Shown: piece after piece, positions 23,095 through 34,470 of the stretch
Layout: each line of letters opens with the position of its first letter
How positions within the stretch are numbered: the first letter of the stretch is position 1
NCBI GenBank assembly: GCA_947095585.1
Contig: OX352763.1
Location: 19,579,462-19,643,461 of the forward strand
DNA length: 64,000 nt
Origin: Nephrocerus scutellatus
Taxonomy: Eukaryota > Arthropoda > Insecta > Diptera > Pipunculidae
Direction of reading: 5' to 3'
Made by a program: the position numbers and the translations under genes
The notes under the pieces: model-generated
The model's input: the letters and a program-made list of their open reading frames with translations, nothing else
Told to the model about the DNA's origin: nothing
Databases searched by the model: none

Positions 23095-24640
23095 CTCGCT
23101 GTTTTGTTCCAAAAATCCTACTGCAGGACATTCCGAGCAGGATCATCTTCGCTCATGCGAGCTAGGTGTCCTGTCGACCGGAGCCTACCGAACTTAATTC
23201 TCTTCACGATGTCGACATCGCGGTAACGCTCGTAGATCTCATCATTATAGAGTCTCCGCAATCGTCCTTCCTCACATTCTCCGTAAGACTTTTCTCTCGA
23301 ACGCGGCTAAGAGGTCAGAATGCTTTTTGCTAAGCACCCAAGTCTCGGATCCATATGTAAGTACTGGTATGACCATTGTCTTATATACCAGCAGGTCTGA
23401 TGTTATGATGTTATGGTTAAGTTCCTGGTTTTGAAGAGTCTTGACAGACTAAATTAGGCTTTGTTGGCTTTAAGCAACAGTGCGCGAATTTCTGGTTCCA
23501 CACTGTTATCGGCTGCTACAGTTGACCCGAGATAGTAAAACGATTGCACTACTTCAAACTCATGCTCCACTATTTGAATTGAGGGACCATTGTTGGATCT
23601 TCTACCCGCAGACGTGGCCACCATGTACTTTGTCTCGCTTTCATTTATGTGCAGCCCCAGTTTTTGTGCCGCCTGCTCGATCTGGATGAAAGCTCCCTGT
23701 ACAGCTCTTCGGTTTCTACCAACGATGTCAATATCGTTTGCGTAAGCCAGTATCTGAATGGAATTATAGTGGATTGTTTCTCTCGCCGTTACGTCAGAGT
23801 CCCGGATCACTTTCTTCAACGCCAGCTTGAAGAGGACGCAGGCCAGTTCATCCCATTTTCAGAGCCCGTTATAGATGTTGAATGGGCTTGATAGAGATCC
23901 GGATATTTTTTCTTGGCTTATAATATTGGTCTTGGTCAACCTACATAGTCTTGTCAATTTTTTTGGGATGCCGATGGCTTTATAAAGTTCTACTCTGGCT
24001 ATGCTATTATAGGCGGCTTTAAAGTCTATACAAAGATGGTGTAGTGAGTTTTGAAACTCTCGACATTTTTCCATCGCCTGCCTAAGGGTGTAAATCTGAT
24101 CAGTTGTTGATTTTTCTGGAATGAGGCCACACTGGTATGGACCAATGATGACTTAAGCGTATGGAGCTTTCCTGTCTTGAAGGATAAAGGAGGAAATCTT
24201 ATACGCGGTACTTAACAACGTTATACCGCGATAATGATATCTCCTTTCTTATGCATGCGGCACAGGATGCCTCTTCGCCAGTCTTCTGGCATCGCTGCTT
24301 CCTCCCATACTTGCTCTATTTGTTCATGAATTATGAATTAGCTCCGCTGGGATGCCATCAGATCCCGGGGCCTTATTATTTTTTAGCCGATTTATCGCTC
24401 TGCTAACTTCGTCTATGCTTGGTGGCGGCAGCATAGTATGGTCCTCGGTCATTGGTGGAGCCTCCAATTCCTCAGTTAGCTGGCCATTTAGCAACACATG
24501 AAAGTGCTCTTCGCATCGCTCTAAGATGCCTTTAATATCGGCGATCAGATTACCCTCTTTGTCCTTGCGGTATATGCAACGCGGTGTATAATATGCGCTA
24601 TACCGCGGACTTTTTGGTATAACTCTTGATTTGTTTAAAG
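23095..24640 (-). pseudogene. RTE-type LINE reverse transcriptase, longest remnant
   Basis: Read from 24640 down, the sequence gives a linker with EEHFHVLLNGQL and the pre-RT SIDEVSRAINRLKNNKAPG then DGIPAELIH (24450-24335). RT motif A follows as HLCIDFKAAYNSIARVELYK (24015-23960), where the catalytic Asp sits in IDFKAAYN. Next are ITKTNIIS..SGSLSSPFN near 23900, then ILAYANDIDIVGRNRRA near 23745-23695, where YADD is YAND. LGLHINESETKYMVATS (23660-23600) and the C-terminal FYYLGSTVAADNS follow. The 3' end is truncated near 23095. Frames are broken at about 24330, 24080, 23850 and 23450. Loss of an Asp in YADD suggests inactivity even before frameshifting. It serves as the reference for the other RTE pieces in this window. 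Confidence 0.85.
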
Positions 24641-24889
24641 ACAGACAAGCGAAAAACACTTAAAACAAGTAAAGAAATATCTTTTTAAATTACGATGAAG
24701 GTACTCGTATATGTTGAAATTTAAAAGAAATTTCATGATTTTCGCACACTGTACGAGTTTATGTACATACGTACGTACTAGTTTACCAACTAATGTTTCT
24801 TCTGTCTCGTATTCGATATCCGTGAGATCATTCGGGTCCTCTGTCTTTTCTTTTCTTTGACGTTACGTACTGAGAAAAAAAAACTTGTA

Positions 24890-25232
24890 GTCAAGCCCGT
24901 AAAATGCTACCAGTTAAGGCAAAATATTATTGTAAGGTGCGCGCACGCGTGCTTCATCGATTAAAATTCAATTGGGACACACAAGCGACCAGCTGAAACG
25001 CGTCAAAGATGACCGCGCGCCAGTCAGCCGCTGATCGTTTTTCATTCTTAGCTCGACCAGCTCTATTAAGCGAGCAAACTTGCCATGGGACCACCGCGCT
25101 TACAACAGATTCCATCAGGCTAAATCCTCATTCTTTCCTGTATCGATTTCGTCACAACGCAAAAACTACAAAAAAAAGCAATAAATATTTTTTAATTGCA
25201 TTTAATTGTGTGCTGCTGCGGTTACTGGTCAA
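24890..25232 (+). other. CpG-richer segment ending in a donor-like site; possible leader exon
   Basis: Unlike its surroundings, this stretch is rich in CG (GCGCGCACGCGTGC near 24940, GACCGCGCGCCAG near 25011). It ends at GGTCAA|GTGAGT (25227-25238), a good 5' splice site. No long ORF with a sensible ATG is present, so if real it would be a noncoding first exon. It may equally be random. Confidence 0.2.
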
Positions 25233-25239
25233 GTGAGTG

Positions 25240-26375
25240 ACAATTTTTTATGGTCGATTTTCTATTGAAAAATAAAAAGAATTACTTTTCTTATTTTAAA
25301 CATTTTTTGTATGTTTTAACAAACGCGGCGGCTGCTAAATCGAATAATAATTATTATTATCGATTGCACGCGCAGTCCTGTATCTCTATACTATTTATAT
25401 GTATAGAGAACGAGAAGTATGAATTACTGTTATTGAATTAATCCTTGTTCCTCTTTTGTGCGATAAATGGACGTTTGCTGAATACTAATTTATTTAAGCG
25501 GCCTTACCAGATGTTTACTGAATTCTTAGAAAGTTTAAATTTGGGAATATGCAGCTGCTGAGAATAATTTATGATAAGTTTTAGTTTTTTGTGTGCGTCG
25601 GCAGATAAGTCGACAACTCAAGATGTTGAAGACGCCCCCATCATAAACCAAAACATCTGACGTCCTAAAAATAAAAACATTCTCGCTGGCTTACTTTTAC
25701 TTTTATTCATTAAAGACAAACAGCAAATTTTTTTGCAGCATCATACTACCGCTAAGTAAGCTGGACAGTGGTGCGAATAAAATATTTGCACTTTTCCAAT
25801 GATTGTAATTTACTGCCGATTGCGTTGTTGCGTTGCATTCTGTTGTGACAACATTTATTGGTAAACTTATTTAAATGCTAACTGGACTTTAATGCTTTAA
25901 TAGGAAAATGGAAAACTGCTGACTTACGACCACCAACGACAATCATGAATAACAAAAGTGTCCTACTGATCAAACGATAAATTCCATTTGACGACAGTAA
26001 ATAGCAAATAGCATACAGCAATCTTTATCTTTTCGATAGCCGCGACATTTTCCCATCAAACCTGTATTAGGTAACAAGATGCAATTACTAAACATGTTTC
26101 AAGCCACAAACATATTATTTAGGTTGACTTAGAGTGGTAGTATTAAAAACAAAGAAAATTTAATTCACTTCTTTCACTCTGCCTCAACAATTTTACAACA
26201 TAGTTATCCGTGGCCAGTATATGATTAAATCGCTAAAGAAAGGCTGTGTTGGTAAACAGCTATAATGGATGCTGGGACGTATATAATGGTCAAAAAAATT
26301 AGATAACGCCTGCAGTCAAGCTGAAAAAATTATTCTTGGAATGACAAAGTCATATTATTTCACGGTGTCTGCTAA
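25240..26375. other. AT-rich stretch, nothing recognised
   Basis: No domain, array or terminal repeat identified on either strand. Confidence 0.4.
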
Positions 26376-26570
26376 TATCATCCCTCCCCCTATACTTTGA
26401 CCAACCCCCAAATACCATCGACTAACCAAACCCTGTGAACACCACCCAACTTGACCAACCATTGCATCGACAACCACCACCACACCGTCGGTCACCAAAC
26501 AACGACACCCCAACCAACAACTATCCATCCCCATAGAACTGTCTTACCATCACTATTTACCTAAACAACC
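26376..26570 (+). repeat. CA-rich, G-poor low-complexity tract
   Basis: About 190 bases of CCA/ACC/CAA-rich sequence with very few G, for example CAACCACCACCACACCGTCG near 26471. There is no exact repeat unit. It resembles a degenerate minisatellite or a strand-biased tract. Confidence 0.6.
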
Positions 26571-27094
26571 GACTGACTTGCGCAACGGCAATAAAGTGGG
26601 CTAAGCCATTTATTGAAATTAAAAAATCGAAGGAATGTAATTTACAATATATCACATTTCTCAAGTTTCTTACAATTCTCCCTGATTCGTTGAAAAAAGC
26701 AACATGGAAAACGATCTCGAAACTAAAACGAAACCAAATGCTTTAATCAATGGATCATGGTCAGTAAAGAATATATTACAAATAATTACGTAATAGACTT
26801 CAAAATTCTTGAAATCTCTATTGAACAGTTCGGTCCTTCAGAAACTAGTTGACGTCTTTCTTGAAGGCCAACAACTTGCAGCTGAGCGGAAGCGTTGGTT
26901 TAGAATCAAGTTTGTCAGAAATGAGAAAATCTCTTTCGAAAGATTTTTTATAGATTTTCCCAGTTTGACCAAGTCCTCATTTCTGCCTGATTCCCCAAGC
27001 CTTATTCTGCCTGTTTTTTTTAATCGGGACATGCTCAAGGGGCTAAAAACCCTTATGATGCTGGGTACTAAGGTATTTGGGTACTAAGGTATTT

Positions 27095-28330
27095 GGGTAA
27101 GAGAGAGGAGAGGAGGAGTCGATGTGCATGCATTTTGAATGCCTGTGGATTATATTCATGCGGGAATACAGAGCTTGGTAAAGCATTCCACATTCGTGTT
27201 GTACGACTTAAGAAAGAGTCTCTAAACTTAACAGTACGACTGAAGATGGGCTTGAGGGTAAACTGATGAGCATTTAGAGCGCCACGAGTATTGCCGTTGA
27301 ATTCAAGTAGAGGTGGCATGCAACTGGCTTTTTCTCTAGAGCACCGCTGGTGGAAGAAGCGATAAAACGTTCTTGTGGTATTCGAGCGAATTTATTGATG
27401 TCGCTATGTTTGCGCCACCGATAAGTTTTATCGCACGATTCTATATTCTGTCAAGCAGATGCAAGGTGGTCTTAGGTGCACCTGACTTGACATGACAGTT
27501 ATACTCAAGTTTGGGGCGAATAAATGCCTTGTAGATAGTAACCAGATCAGTGGGAGTGAAATATTGAAATAGTGTTAGGAAGCCAAGGTACTTAGCAGCA
27601 TTTTTTTCGACGTTGCATATGTGGTCATTCCAACGAAGCTTTTCATTGACGCACACACCAAGAATTGCTAGTTTTTCAGTTTCCTCGATGCAAGTGCCAT
27701 TCATGGATAATGGCTGGAAGCTACTATTTCGTTTCAACGACAGAAGACAGCATTGGGTTTTGGATGCGTTAAATTCGACTCTATTGTGTTGTTATAGTTC
27801 CGAAGAGAAAAGATGTGAACCTGCGAACATATAAGAGAAGCTAAGAGTGCTGCCGTGTGCGAAGGAATGAATTGGATTAGAAGTTACAGACAGAAGATCG
27901 TTGATAAATATAAGAAAGAGTGTCGGAGACAAAACACACCACTGAGGGACACCCGCATTTATGCGGTGGATATTAGATTTAAAAACATCCAACACAACTT
28001 GAATTGAACGATTTGAAAGATAGCTTCTAATCCATTGAAGAAGGGTTACTTCGATTCCAAAGGCACGCATTTTGGACAGAAGAGCTTGGTGCCAAACTCT
28101 GTCAAATGCCTTTGAAATATCAAGTGCTACAATTTTGCTTTCACCAAACTTGTGAAAAGACTGGTTCCACGTTTCGATGAGATATGCCATCAGATCACCA
28201 GTAGAATGTTGTCCACGGAAGTCTTATTGGCGGTCATTGAGTAGTTCTCGTGATTCAAGATATTTCATAAGCTGACGGTTAATCAGCGTTTCCATGACCT
28301 TAGAAATTGTTTCTGTTCTCTTAAAACGAG
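27095..28330 (-). pseudogene. Jockey-like LINE, RT and C-terminal domain
   Basis: From 28330 down: a pre-motif region (ETLINRQLMKYLES-like, near 28260), MAYLIETWNQSFHKFGESK, then motif A VALDISKAFDRVWHQALL (28125-28070) with the catalytic Asp intact. NAGVPQWCVLSPTLFLIFIN follows near 27960. Motif C, expected FADD, is SFAHGST near 27868, so both Asp are lost. The downstream MNGTCIEETEKLAILGVCVN (27708-27650) and the final VKFRDSFLSRTTRMWNALPS (27235-27175) complete the protein. The 5' part is missing. A single stretch without many frameshifts suggests it is younger than the copy at 19 kb. A 17-bp duplication (GGGTACTAAGGTATTT) abuts its 3' edge at 27063-27097. Confidence 0.85.
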
Positions 28331-28334
28331 GTAC

Positions 28335-29455
28335 TAGTATTACTAATTTAAAATCCATAAGCAAATTTATTAACTGAATTAGGGTAGTAATATAAATGAC
28401 CTTATAGGCTTAACGCCAAATTGATTACCTTGTTAACCGGAACAAACTCAACATGATTTGAATAAAATTGTTTTTCCATAATCCATAATCTCCATGCTAA
28501 AAACAAACAAAATCCATTTATTTAGGCATCTGGTTATCTGGAATGTAAATGCCAAACCCTGTTAAGCATTCAACTTATTCTACATGTACATAAAATTATG
28601 TCCAAGTCAATTACTGATACAAGAAATCGCCATTTTGGTATAAAAAAATTCAATTCAAACCTTCCCAAAAGTTAATGTAGTAAATATGTATTTAAACAAT
28701 GCCTGTCCATTTAAATAAATTGTATACCTTAACCGTGCAAATTTTACAATTTATTTATCTTAGTGTAATTTAAATTAACATATTAAAAAAATTAAAAAAC
28801 CAATTATCATACATTTTTGGGCTTTGTCACGCCGCTTTATATCAAACCACATGCCGAAGTTTACAATCAATAAAAAAAAATTATGCAAAATTAATAAAAT
28901 ATTGATATTTTTATTAAACATGTGACTCATTTGACAAACATTATTCATTAACTACTTAAGGATTTCATAAGAAAATTGGCTTTCAACTCGCCAACAATAA
29001 AACTGACATACTCGTAAGTTAAAAGGACCGATATAATTTCCATAAAAGCTAAGCATTCAGTGTGTATAAGATGCTTAAAGACTGTGCCTTCTTTGATATT
29101 AACTAACGTAGAAAAATTTAAGCTTACGACGAAAATCTTAAAATTCAATATTCATTCATGAAAAATTTTAACCAACCAACTATTTTTTCCCATTATTGAC
29201 CCTAACTTGATAAACAAGTTTACAAAGTAAATTAAGTAAGTGGTGTTATAGAAAGTAATCAAAAGTAACTTTTGTGTTTGGAAACAAGCAACTGATAGTT
29301 ATGTTCATTTGTATTTAAAACAATCAGTACTTATTGACAAACTTCATTTTAGGGTCCATTACCGGTGTCTTTTTTAAGTGTTCTTGTATTTAAACAGATT
29401 TAAACTTTTTTTAGCTGACTCAATAATCAAATTCACTCGTTGTGTTCCGAACCTA
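28335..29455. other. AT-rich stretch, nothing recognised
   Basis: Short AT-rich frames only. No repeat family recognised. Confidence 0.4.
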
Positions 29456-29460
29456 TTGGT

Positions 29461-30420
29461 CAGGGCCGTTTTAAGATATTCGGCACCCATGGGCTACTAA
29501 AAATAATGCGCCCCTCTTCTTAAGAATATAAGATGGCTAGCGGGAGCAAGGTATATACGAACAAAAATAAACTTTATAGTAAACAAAAAATTTATGTAAA
29601 TTTTTCTAGCTTTTCTTTTGCAAATTTATTGATTTAATTAATTGTAACGAAAAGTAGTTAGTAGCGCAGATAATCGAATTCGAATCCTAAAATAAATCGC
29701 AATGTACATAAATAGGCACTGAATTAGAATTAAGCACTTTTGAATAGCATACTTTTAGGCTGTAAGATTTATTAGATTATTTGCAATGTAATCGCCTGTA
29801 AGCTTAAATCATTATGCACTGGTTAAAAATGTAGTTAAACCGGTTTGTGCGGTTTGCTCAGTTTTTGTGTAAGTACATGATTGTACATGTAGTGTATTTT
29901 CAGGAGATTACTTATTACATATGAGTATGTTTTATCGAAATTTATGTCTATAATATTTGAATAAGTATAAATAGAGGCATTTGTCATTCATTGTTTAGAA
30001 TTCAACCAGTCAAGTTGTAAAAGTTTTTGCAAAGCTACTACCTAAGGGAAATATAGTGAAGTACAAGTGTTGTTGTAATAAGTGTTTTTGTGTACATTTA
30101 AAGTTATCACCAATATAAATTATGAACTTGTGTTATTTTTACTGTTTGTTTATTTAAATTGTTTTTTGTAAATTAATAAACTTGTGTTGTATATTATTTG
30201 CAAAATCCTTTACGAACTCGAAAGCCTAAAAGTCGTAACAATATATCATGCGTATTCAAGTTATTGAATAAGTCACTCTTTATTAATGAAATACTAAAAT
30301 CATTTAATTTACTCTGTCCCAAAGAAGACCGTAAATCATTTTTTATTATTTTCAGTACTGAAAAAGATCTTTCGCCGCTGCAATTCATAGCGGCAATACT
30401 TAGAAAATGCACATGCTGAT
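29461..30420 (-). pseudogene. hAT (ZMYM1-like) transposon 3' part, split by an LTR
   Basis: The left end is CAGGGCCGTTTTAAGATATT at 29461, a typical hAT terminus. On the minus strand, 30418-30241 encodes the dimerisation domain: HFLSIAAMNCSGERSFSVLK, then LRSSLGQSKLNDFSISLIK and SDLFNNLNTHDI. After the LTR (30240-29643) the frame plausibly continues with NKFAKEKLEKF and a stop near 29600. hAT transposases use this C-terminal hAT dimerisation region for multimer formation. The N-terminal two-thirds and the right end are missing, replaced by piggyBac sequence at 30420. Confidence 0.75.
29643..30240 (+). mobile_element. Solo LTR, family 1
   Basis: A 598-bp LTR from TGTAACGAAAAGTAG to AAAGTCGTAACA. 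It has a TATA box (AAGTATAAATAGAGGC near 29963) and an initiator-like region (TCATTCATTGT). Its partner at 43605-44715 is followed by a primer binding site, which proves LTR identity. No internal region follows, so it is a solo LTR from recombination. No clean target duplication is visible. Confidence 0.85.
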
Positions 30421-30965
30421 GACCAAGTTTCTGAACTCTGGAAAAAGATTGCCTATCCGCTTTATCGAGCAACCATGGCTCGTAATAGGTTCACAGACAT
30501 TTTGCAATTCATACGCTTTGATTGGCATGCAACCAGCAAGGCAGAATATAAGGCCGCACTCATAAGGGATGTTTTAAATCTGCCAACCCATTATCGGCTT
30601 TATGAGTGCTTTACAGCAGTTCGGGTACAGCGGACGTATTATATGCGAATCTAACCTGCCAAATATGGTATAAAAATATGGTGGGTCTGTGGCTCCTTGA
30701 CTTTGACGTGCTGTCCACCACAACGTAACATATATACATACTGGCAAAATAAACCACGTCAGTGACCATGTCAACCAAGCCGAGAGGGTTGTGAGGGAGC
30801 TATAGTTGCCTGCTACAGGGGAACAGGAAGAAAGCTGACGATGGAAAATGGCAGTTCATCGAAAACTTGGTAGAGGATCTCTTCCTTCCTCTGATATTGG
30901 AAAGATCGAAAAATGTTAACAATATTGGAAGATTTCATATCAGGACAGTAATAGAATCCTTTTTA
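30420..30965 (+). pseudogene. piggyBac-like transposase remnant
   Basis: In shifting plus-strand frames: PLYRATMARNRFTDILQFIR near 30461-30517 (the RxxMSRxRFxxI region), YYMRI near 30640, PAKYGIKIWWVCGS near 30655-30697, and IYTGKI-like text near 30733 followed by NQAERVVREL near 30770-30800. FIENLVEDLFLPLI comes near 30860-30900. This matches the order of the DDE_Tnp_1_7 domain. Piecemeal frames and missing segments show it is dead. No TTAA-flanked ends found. Confidence 0.7.
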
Positions 30966-31164
30966 GGAAACATAAAACATAAATTAACATTTTGTACAGT
31001 TTTTACACAATTATAAGCAATTAGGTGTTTTTTTTTGGCATCAATTTCTAAAAAGAAAATTAGAGGGAATCTTTAAAAATACACATTTTATTTTTGTGTC
31101 GTTGTTAAATGTTTTATTTTATTTGCATTTATAAAACTAGTGGGATCGCTAAAATCCTTCAATT

Positions 31165-31205
31165 GAAAAAGTGGGAAAAGTGGAAAAAAAGTTCAAGAAC
31201 CCCTG
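31165..31205. repeat. hAT-like terminal inverted repeat
   Basis: AAGTTCAAGAACCCCTG at 31189-31205 is, read inverted, CAGGGGTTCTTGAACTT, a common hAT terminus. A related terminus lies at 62334 (CAGTGATTCTCAAACTTTT). No partner end is recognised nearby. Confidence 0.5.
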
Positions 31206-31269
31206 ATCTAGATTAAAGTAAAGTAAGTAAACGTGCTACAAGTGATAATATACAGTTTCCGTATGCTGT

Positions 31270-31480
31270 TTACGGTTGAGTTGATGTGTGAAGTAATCAC
31301 GATGAAGAGGCAACCATTTGGATTAATGAGCACAGTATTCCAGTCTGTGAATGTTCGGGGGTGTGTACTCAACTCTACCCACCACAACACTTTCTATCAT
31401 CCTTCTATACCAATATTCCCAAACCACGCTGTTCCTAGGCACTATAAGGGTGCAAATGCCTTGAGCGTGCGCTAATTAAA
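31270..31480 (+). repeat. Dispersed repeat joined to jockey-like LINE 3' end
   Basis: 31270-31390 (AGCACAGTATTCCAGTCTGT, TCGGGGGTGTGTACTCAACT) matches 55985-56090 (AGCACAATATTCTAGTTTGT). The nature of this family is unknown. From 31390 it runs into the LINE 3' end with ATTCCCAAACC and GGGTGCAAATGCCTTG, then (A-rich) at 31476. Confidence 0.5.
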
Positions 31481-32460
31481 AATAGTATAAATTAAATATG
31501 AATTTTGAAGAGTATTTGAACTTATATACGAGTTATCACAATAACATCACAATGCCTGGTCGAAGTTCTACTCCGTATAAGAGGGCATGTAATGACAGAC
31601 TTTGATAATAATATACAGGAGATAACTACATAAGTACATTAAGACAACTGCTTTTATCTGCTATTTTAAGAATCAAAATTGAGGTAAATTCATTCTTCTT
31701 CTTTTTATTTTTTTACTTATAACCAAAGTATCTTTCTGGGCTTTTTCAAAAATTTGTACTGAACAAAACAGAATCAAGCACAACAATCAAATTAGAGCAT
31801 ATGTGAAAGTGAGGCGTTCTCTTAAATTTTTCCAAATAAGCAAATCACTTTAAAATGGAAATAAAAAATATATAAAATGCGTGTTTTTTATTGATAGTTT
31901 TTTGTCACAACAAACATTTAAATTCGTTGTTGCCATAAAAATTCCAGGATTACCACCAGTACATAAATACATAAATAATGCTATACACATACAATTTAGA
32001 TCATTTAAATATTTATATGGTGAATGCCGGAAAATGGGGGAGCATTTTTTTTTGATTTAATTTGTGCCGGATTTGAAAATCAATCCGCCCACACATGAAT
32101 TTTAATTCGATTGTAAAGTCAATTGAAACGACTTTGTTTGATGGATGGGATTTTAAGAGATATACATTTTTAACTGTTATGATCTTACAATATAATTGCA
32201 GTCTGAAGGAGTGGGTGAAAATCAGTTTTCAAATCAATCCAATCAGCTTTCGTTAGTAAAATTTTCCGCCTTGGTAGAAATAATTATAATTAATTATGAT
32301 AGAAATAGATAGAATCGTCACATTTGAAAATAAGTTTTGTAATAATTTTCTTTATAAAAATATTTATTTTATGTATACACGTTTGTGCTGAATTTACGAC
32401 AGGAGGAAACAATTATTATTATATTTTTAACCTAAAACAACTGGTCTAAGACTATGATTT
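31481..32460. other. AT-rich stretch, nothing recognised
   Basis: No coding motif or array visible on either strand. Confidence 0.4.
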
Positions 32461-32462
32461 TA

Positions 32463-32850
32463 CGCCACATTTGCAGAAGATCTATTCGAGATACGGGTGG
32501 CATGAACACTGGGGTTCATTTTCAGTAAGTTGAAATTAATTTAGTGAAATCACTTAAATACCTTAAGGTGACTGTAGCAGCCTATAACACCATGAAATCC
32601 ATAATTTACTTAAAGTTACGAAAAACCAACGAAGCCTTCCGTAATAAATCAATCAAACCTCTTCTTAACCTAACCATATCGTCAAGCTGCTGGTGTATTC
32701 GTATAAAACAATAATCTAAGAAGTACTCAAGAACAGTTGAGTACTTTTTAAAAAGGATTATAAAAGTATGAAAAGTCCTTTGGGGTTGATTTATCATAGA
32801 CGCAATCGGGACGGACTACCTAAACCAGGACCCCCAGAGTTTCATTACTA
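32463..32850 (+). pseudogene. RTE-type LINE C-terminal relic
   Basis: Words in RTE order: AAGATCTATTCGAGATACGG, GACTGTAGCAGCCTATAACA, AAACCAACGAAGCCTTCCGT, and ACCTAAACCAGGACCCCCAG with AGTTTCA. Most of the intervening sequence is lost. It is among the oldest RTE pieces here. Confidence 0.5.
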
Positions 32851-32935
32851 TGTTGTACCATATAAAAATGAATATATGCCTGAATTTCAATTAGTTTTTG
32901 TTAAACGTTTATTATTACTTTTATATTGCTACTGT

Positions 32936-33196
32936 GGGCGCCGTAGCTCAGTGGATAACTGCATGGCTGTCCTTGTTCGAATCCCAGTAACACCAAAAAG
33001 TAATTTTCACGATCCCACCTCTCCCGTATGTCTGACAAACGTCTGAGCGTATAAAAACTTGTCACGGAAAGCTTCTCAATTCGCCGTTCGGATACGCCAT
33101 TTAAATTTTAGGTCCCTTTCATTTGTGTGCAAAAATATACATCCACAACACAAATAGTAGCGTGAAGATAGGCCTTGAACTAAATATTATTATTAT
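32936..33196 (+). repeat. tRNA-derived SINE copy 5
   Basis: A box region GTAGCTCAGTGG, B box GTTCGAATCCC (32975), body AACTTGTCACGGAAAGC and CCTTTCATTTGTGTGC, tail (ATT)n. A short internal deletion lies between the head and the CGAATCCC. It has the same family boundaries as 19441-19740. Confidence 0.85.
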
Positions 33197-33229
33197 TTTT
33201 TATATGAATGCGGCCTGGTTAATCGCTTA

Positions 33230-34470
33230 GATTGTCTCAGCCCTGAAACCACTGACACCGCGGTAAGGCTCAGGTCTTATGAGCGCAGATTCTGAGCCAG
33301 TCCTCGCTAGATCATCTGCAAAATTGTTGCTCGCAATTTCTTGATTACCCTTGGGACCCATCCGAGTTTACCCCCCCCCCCCGTTATGTCTGACAAGATA
33401 TTGCAGTGCATCGTCGCAGCCTTTAACTGATTGATGAATGATGATGAATAGTCCGATTTAAGTGATTCTTGGCGGCTTAATGACTTTACTAAGGTTTATC
33501 CTAACGCAGATCTCGATGGCATGGTGTCCAACCTGGAAAACCGTGGGACTTTTTTCTATCGAGATTTTGGTGTTGGCTCCAAAGACACTATCTCCAAATG
33601 ACGATAATGTCGGGGATAGTGCAAAACATGTCTTCTTCAGAAATTGAGTCAAGAATTTTCAGGTTTCCCTCATAGTCACCTGGTTTGTGCCCGTATTCTA
33701 GCTCCATCTTAATAGCGTATCTAGCGACCGTCTTTCTAATGAAGATTTGTAGGGGTGAAAGCCCTAAAACAGCTTCTAGTGCTGTGAAGCTTGTGAAGCT
33801 TATTTGCCGTTGTCCGTTCGGCCACCAAACGTCATAATGGGCCTCACCGTCATTGTATACATCTAGTGTATCATTTAAGGATTTAGCCTTTGATACTAAT
33901 AGGTCCTAGATTGACCAATATTCTTTTTGCGAATGGCCCTAGAACGGGTTTGAAAGAATTAATTAAAAGTCCTTTTCTCATGCGAGTGGTAAACACTAAC
34001 AAGAATCGCCAAGTCATCCACATAACCAATGGTGGTTAGCCTGATCCTGACGATTTTCGATGTCAATGGGGACAACCCTCCTGAGGAAGAAGTGATATCT
34101 CGAATTTCAAGCATGGCCCTTATCTATTGGTTGGCCCTGACTTCGATACCTCTGCTAATACTACTTGCTCTTGCTGTTGAGTTATAGTCAGTGTCATCGA
34201 ATGCGCCCTCAATGTCAAGAAAAGCGAACAAAGCCACTTACTTGGAATGAAAAGTTCCTTCTATCTTCTTAACAAGATAGTGGAGGGCACCTTCTGTGCT
34301 TTGACCTTTCCTGTATGCAAACTGATTTGAGTGCAGAGGGGTAGACAATTCTAACCAATTCAATTATTTTTGAGGACAAATGATGTTAGACTTTTAGGTC
34401 TATAGGATTTAGACAATTCACTAGGCCTATTGCGTGGTTTGGGGATAAAGATAACATTTACCTATCTCTA
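33230..34470 (-). pseudogene. LOA/R1-like LINE, RT to RNase H
   Basis: From high to low coordinates: RT motif A-like AFLDIEGAFDDTDYNS near 34220-34170, IEVRANQ, then GLSPLTSKIVRIRLTTIGYV and DDLAILV near 34090-34000 (a YVDD active site). Later come PLQIFIRKTVARYAIKMELE (33760-33700), GHKPGDYEGNLKILDSISE and DMFCTIPDI, matching the family at 7900-8775. RNase H debris (GNQEIASNNFADDLART) lies near 33330-33300. Frames shift often. A 13-C homopolymer interrupts it near 33370. The 5' end is missing. Confidence 0.75.

Noticed and set aside
26809..27087. 92-codon plus-strand frame near the LINE
   Set aside because: It overlaps an antisense frame of similar length and matches nothing recognisable; probably chance.
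33370..33383. 13-C homopolymer as a regulatory G-quadruplex
   Set aside because: It is inside a dead LINE and is a single run; a sequencing or mutation slip is a simpler explanation.
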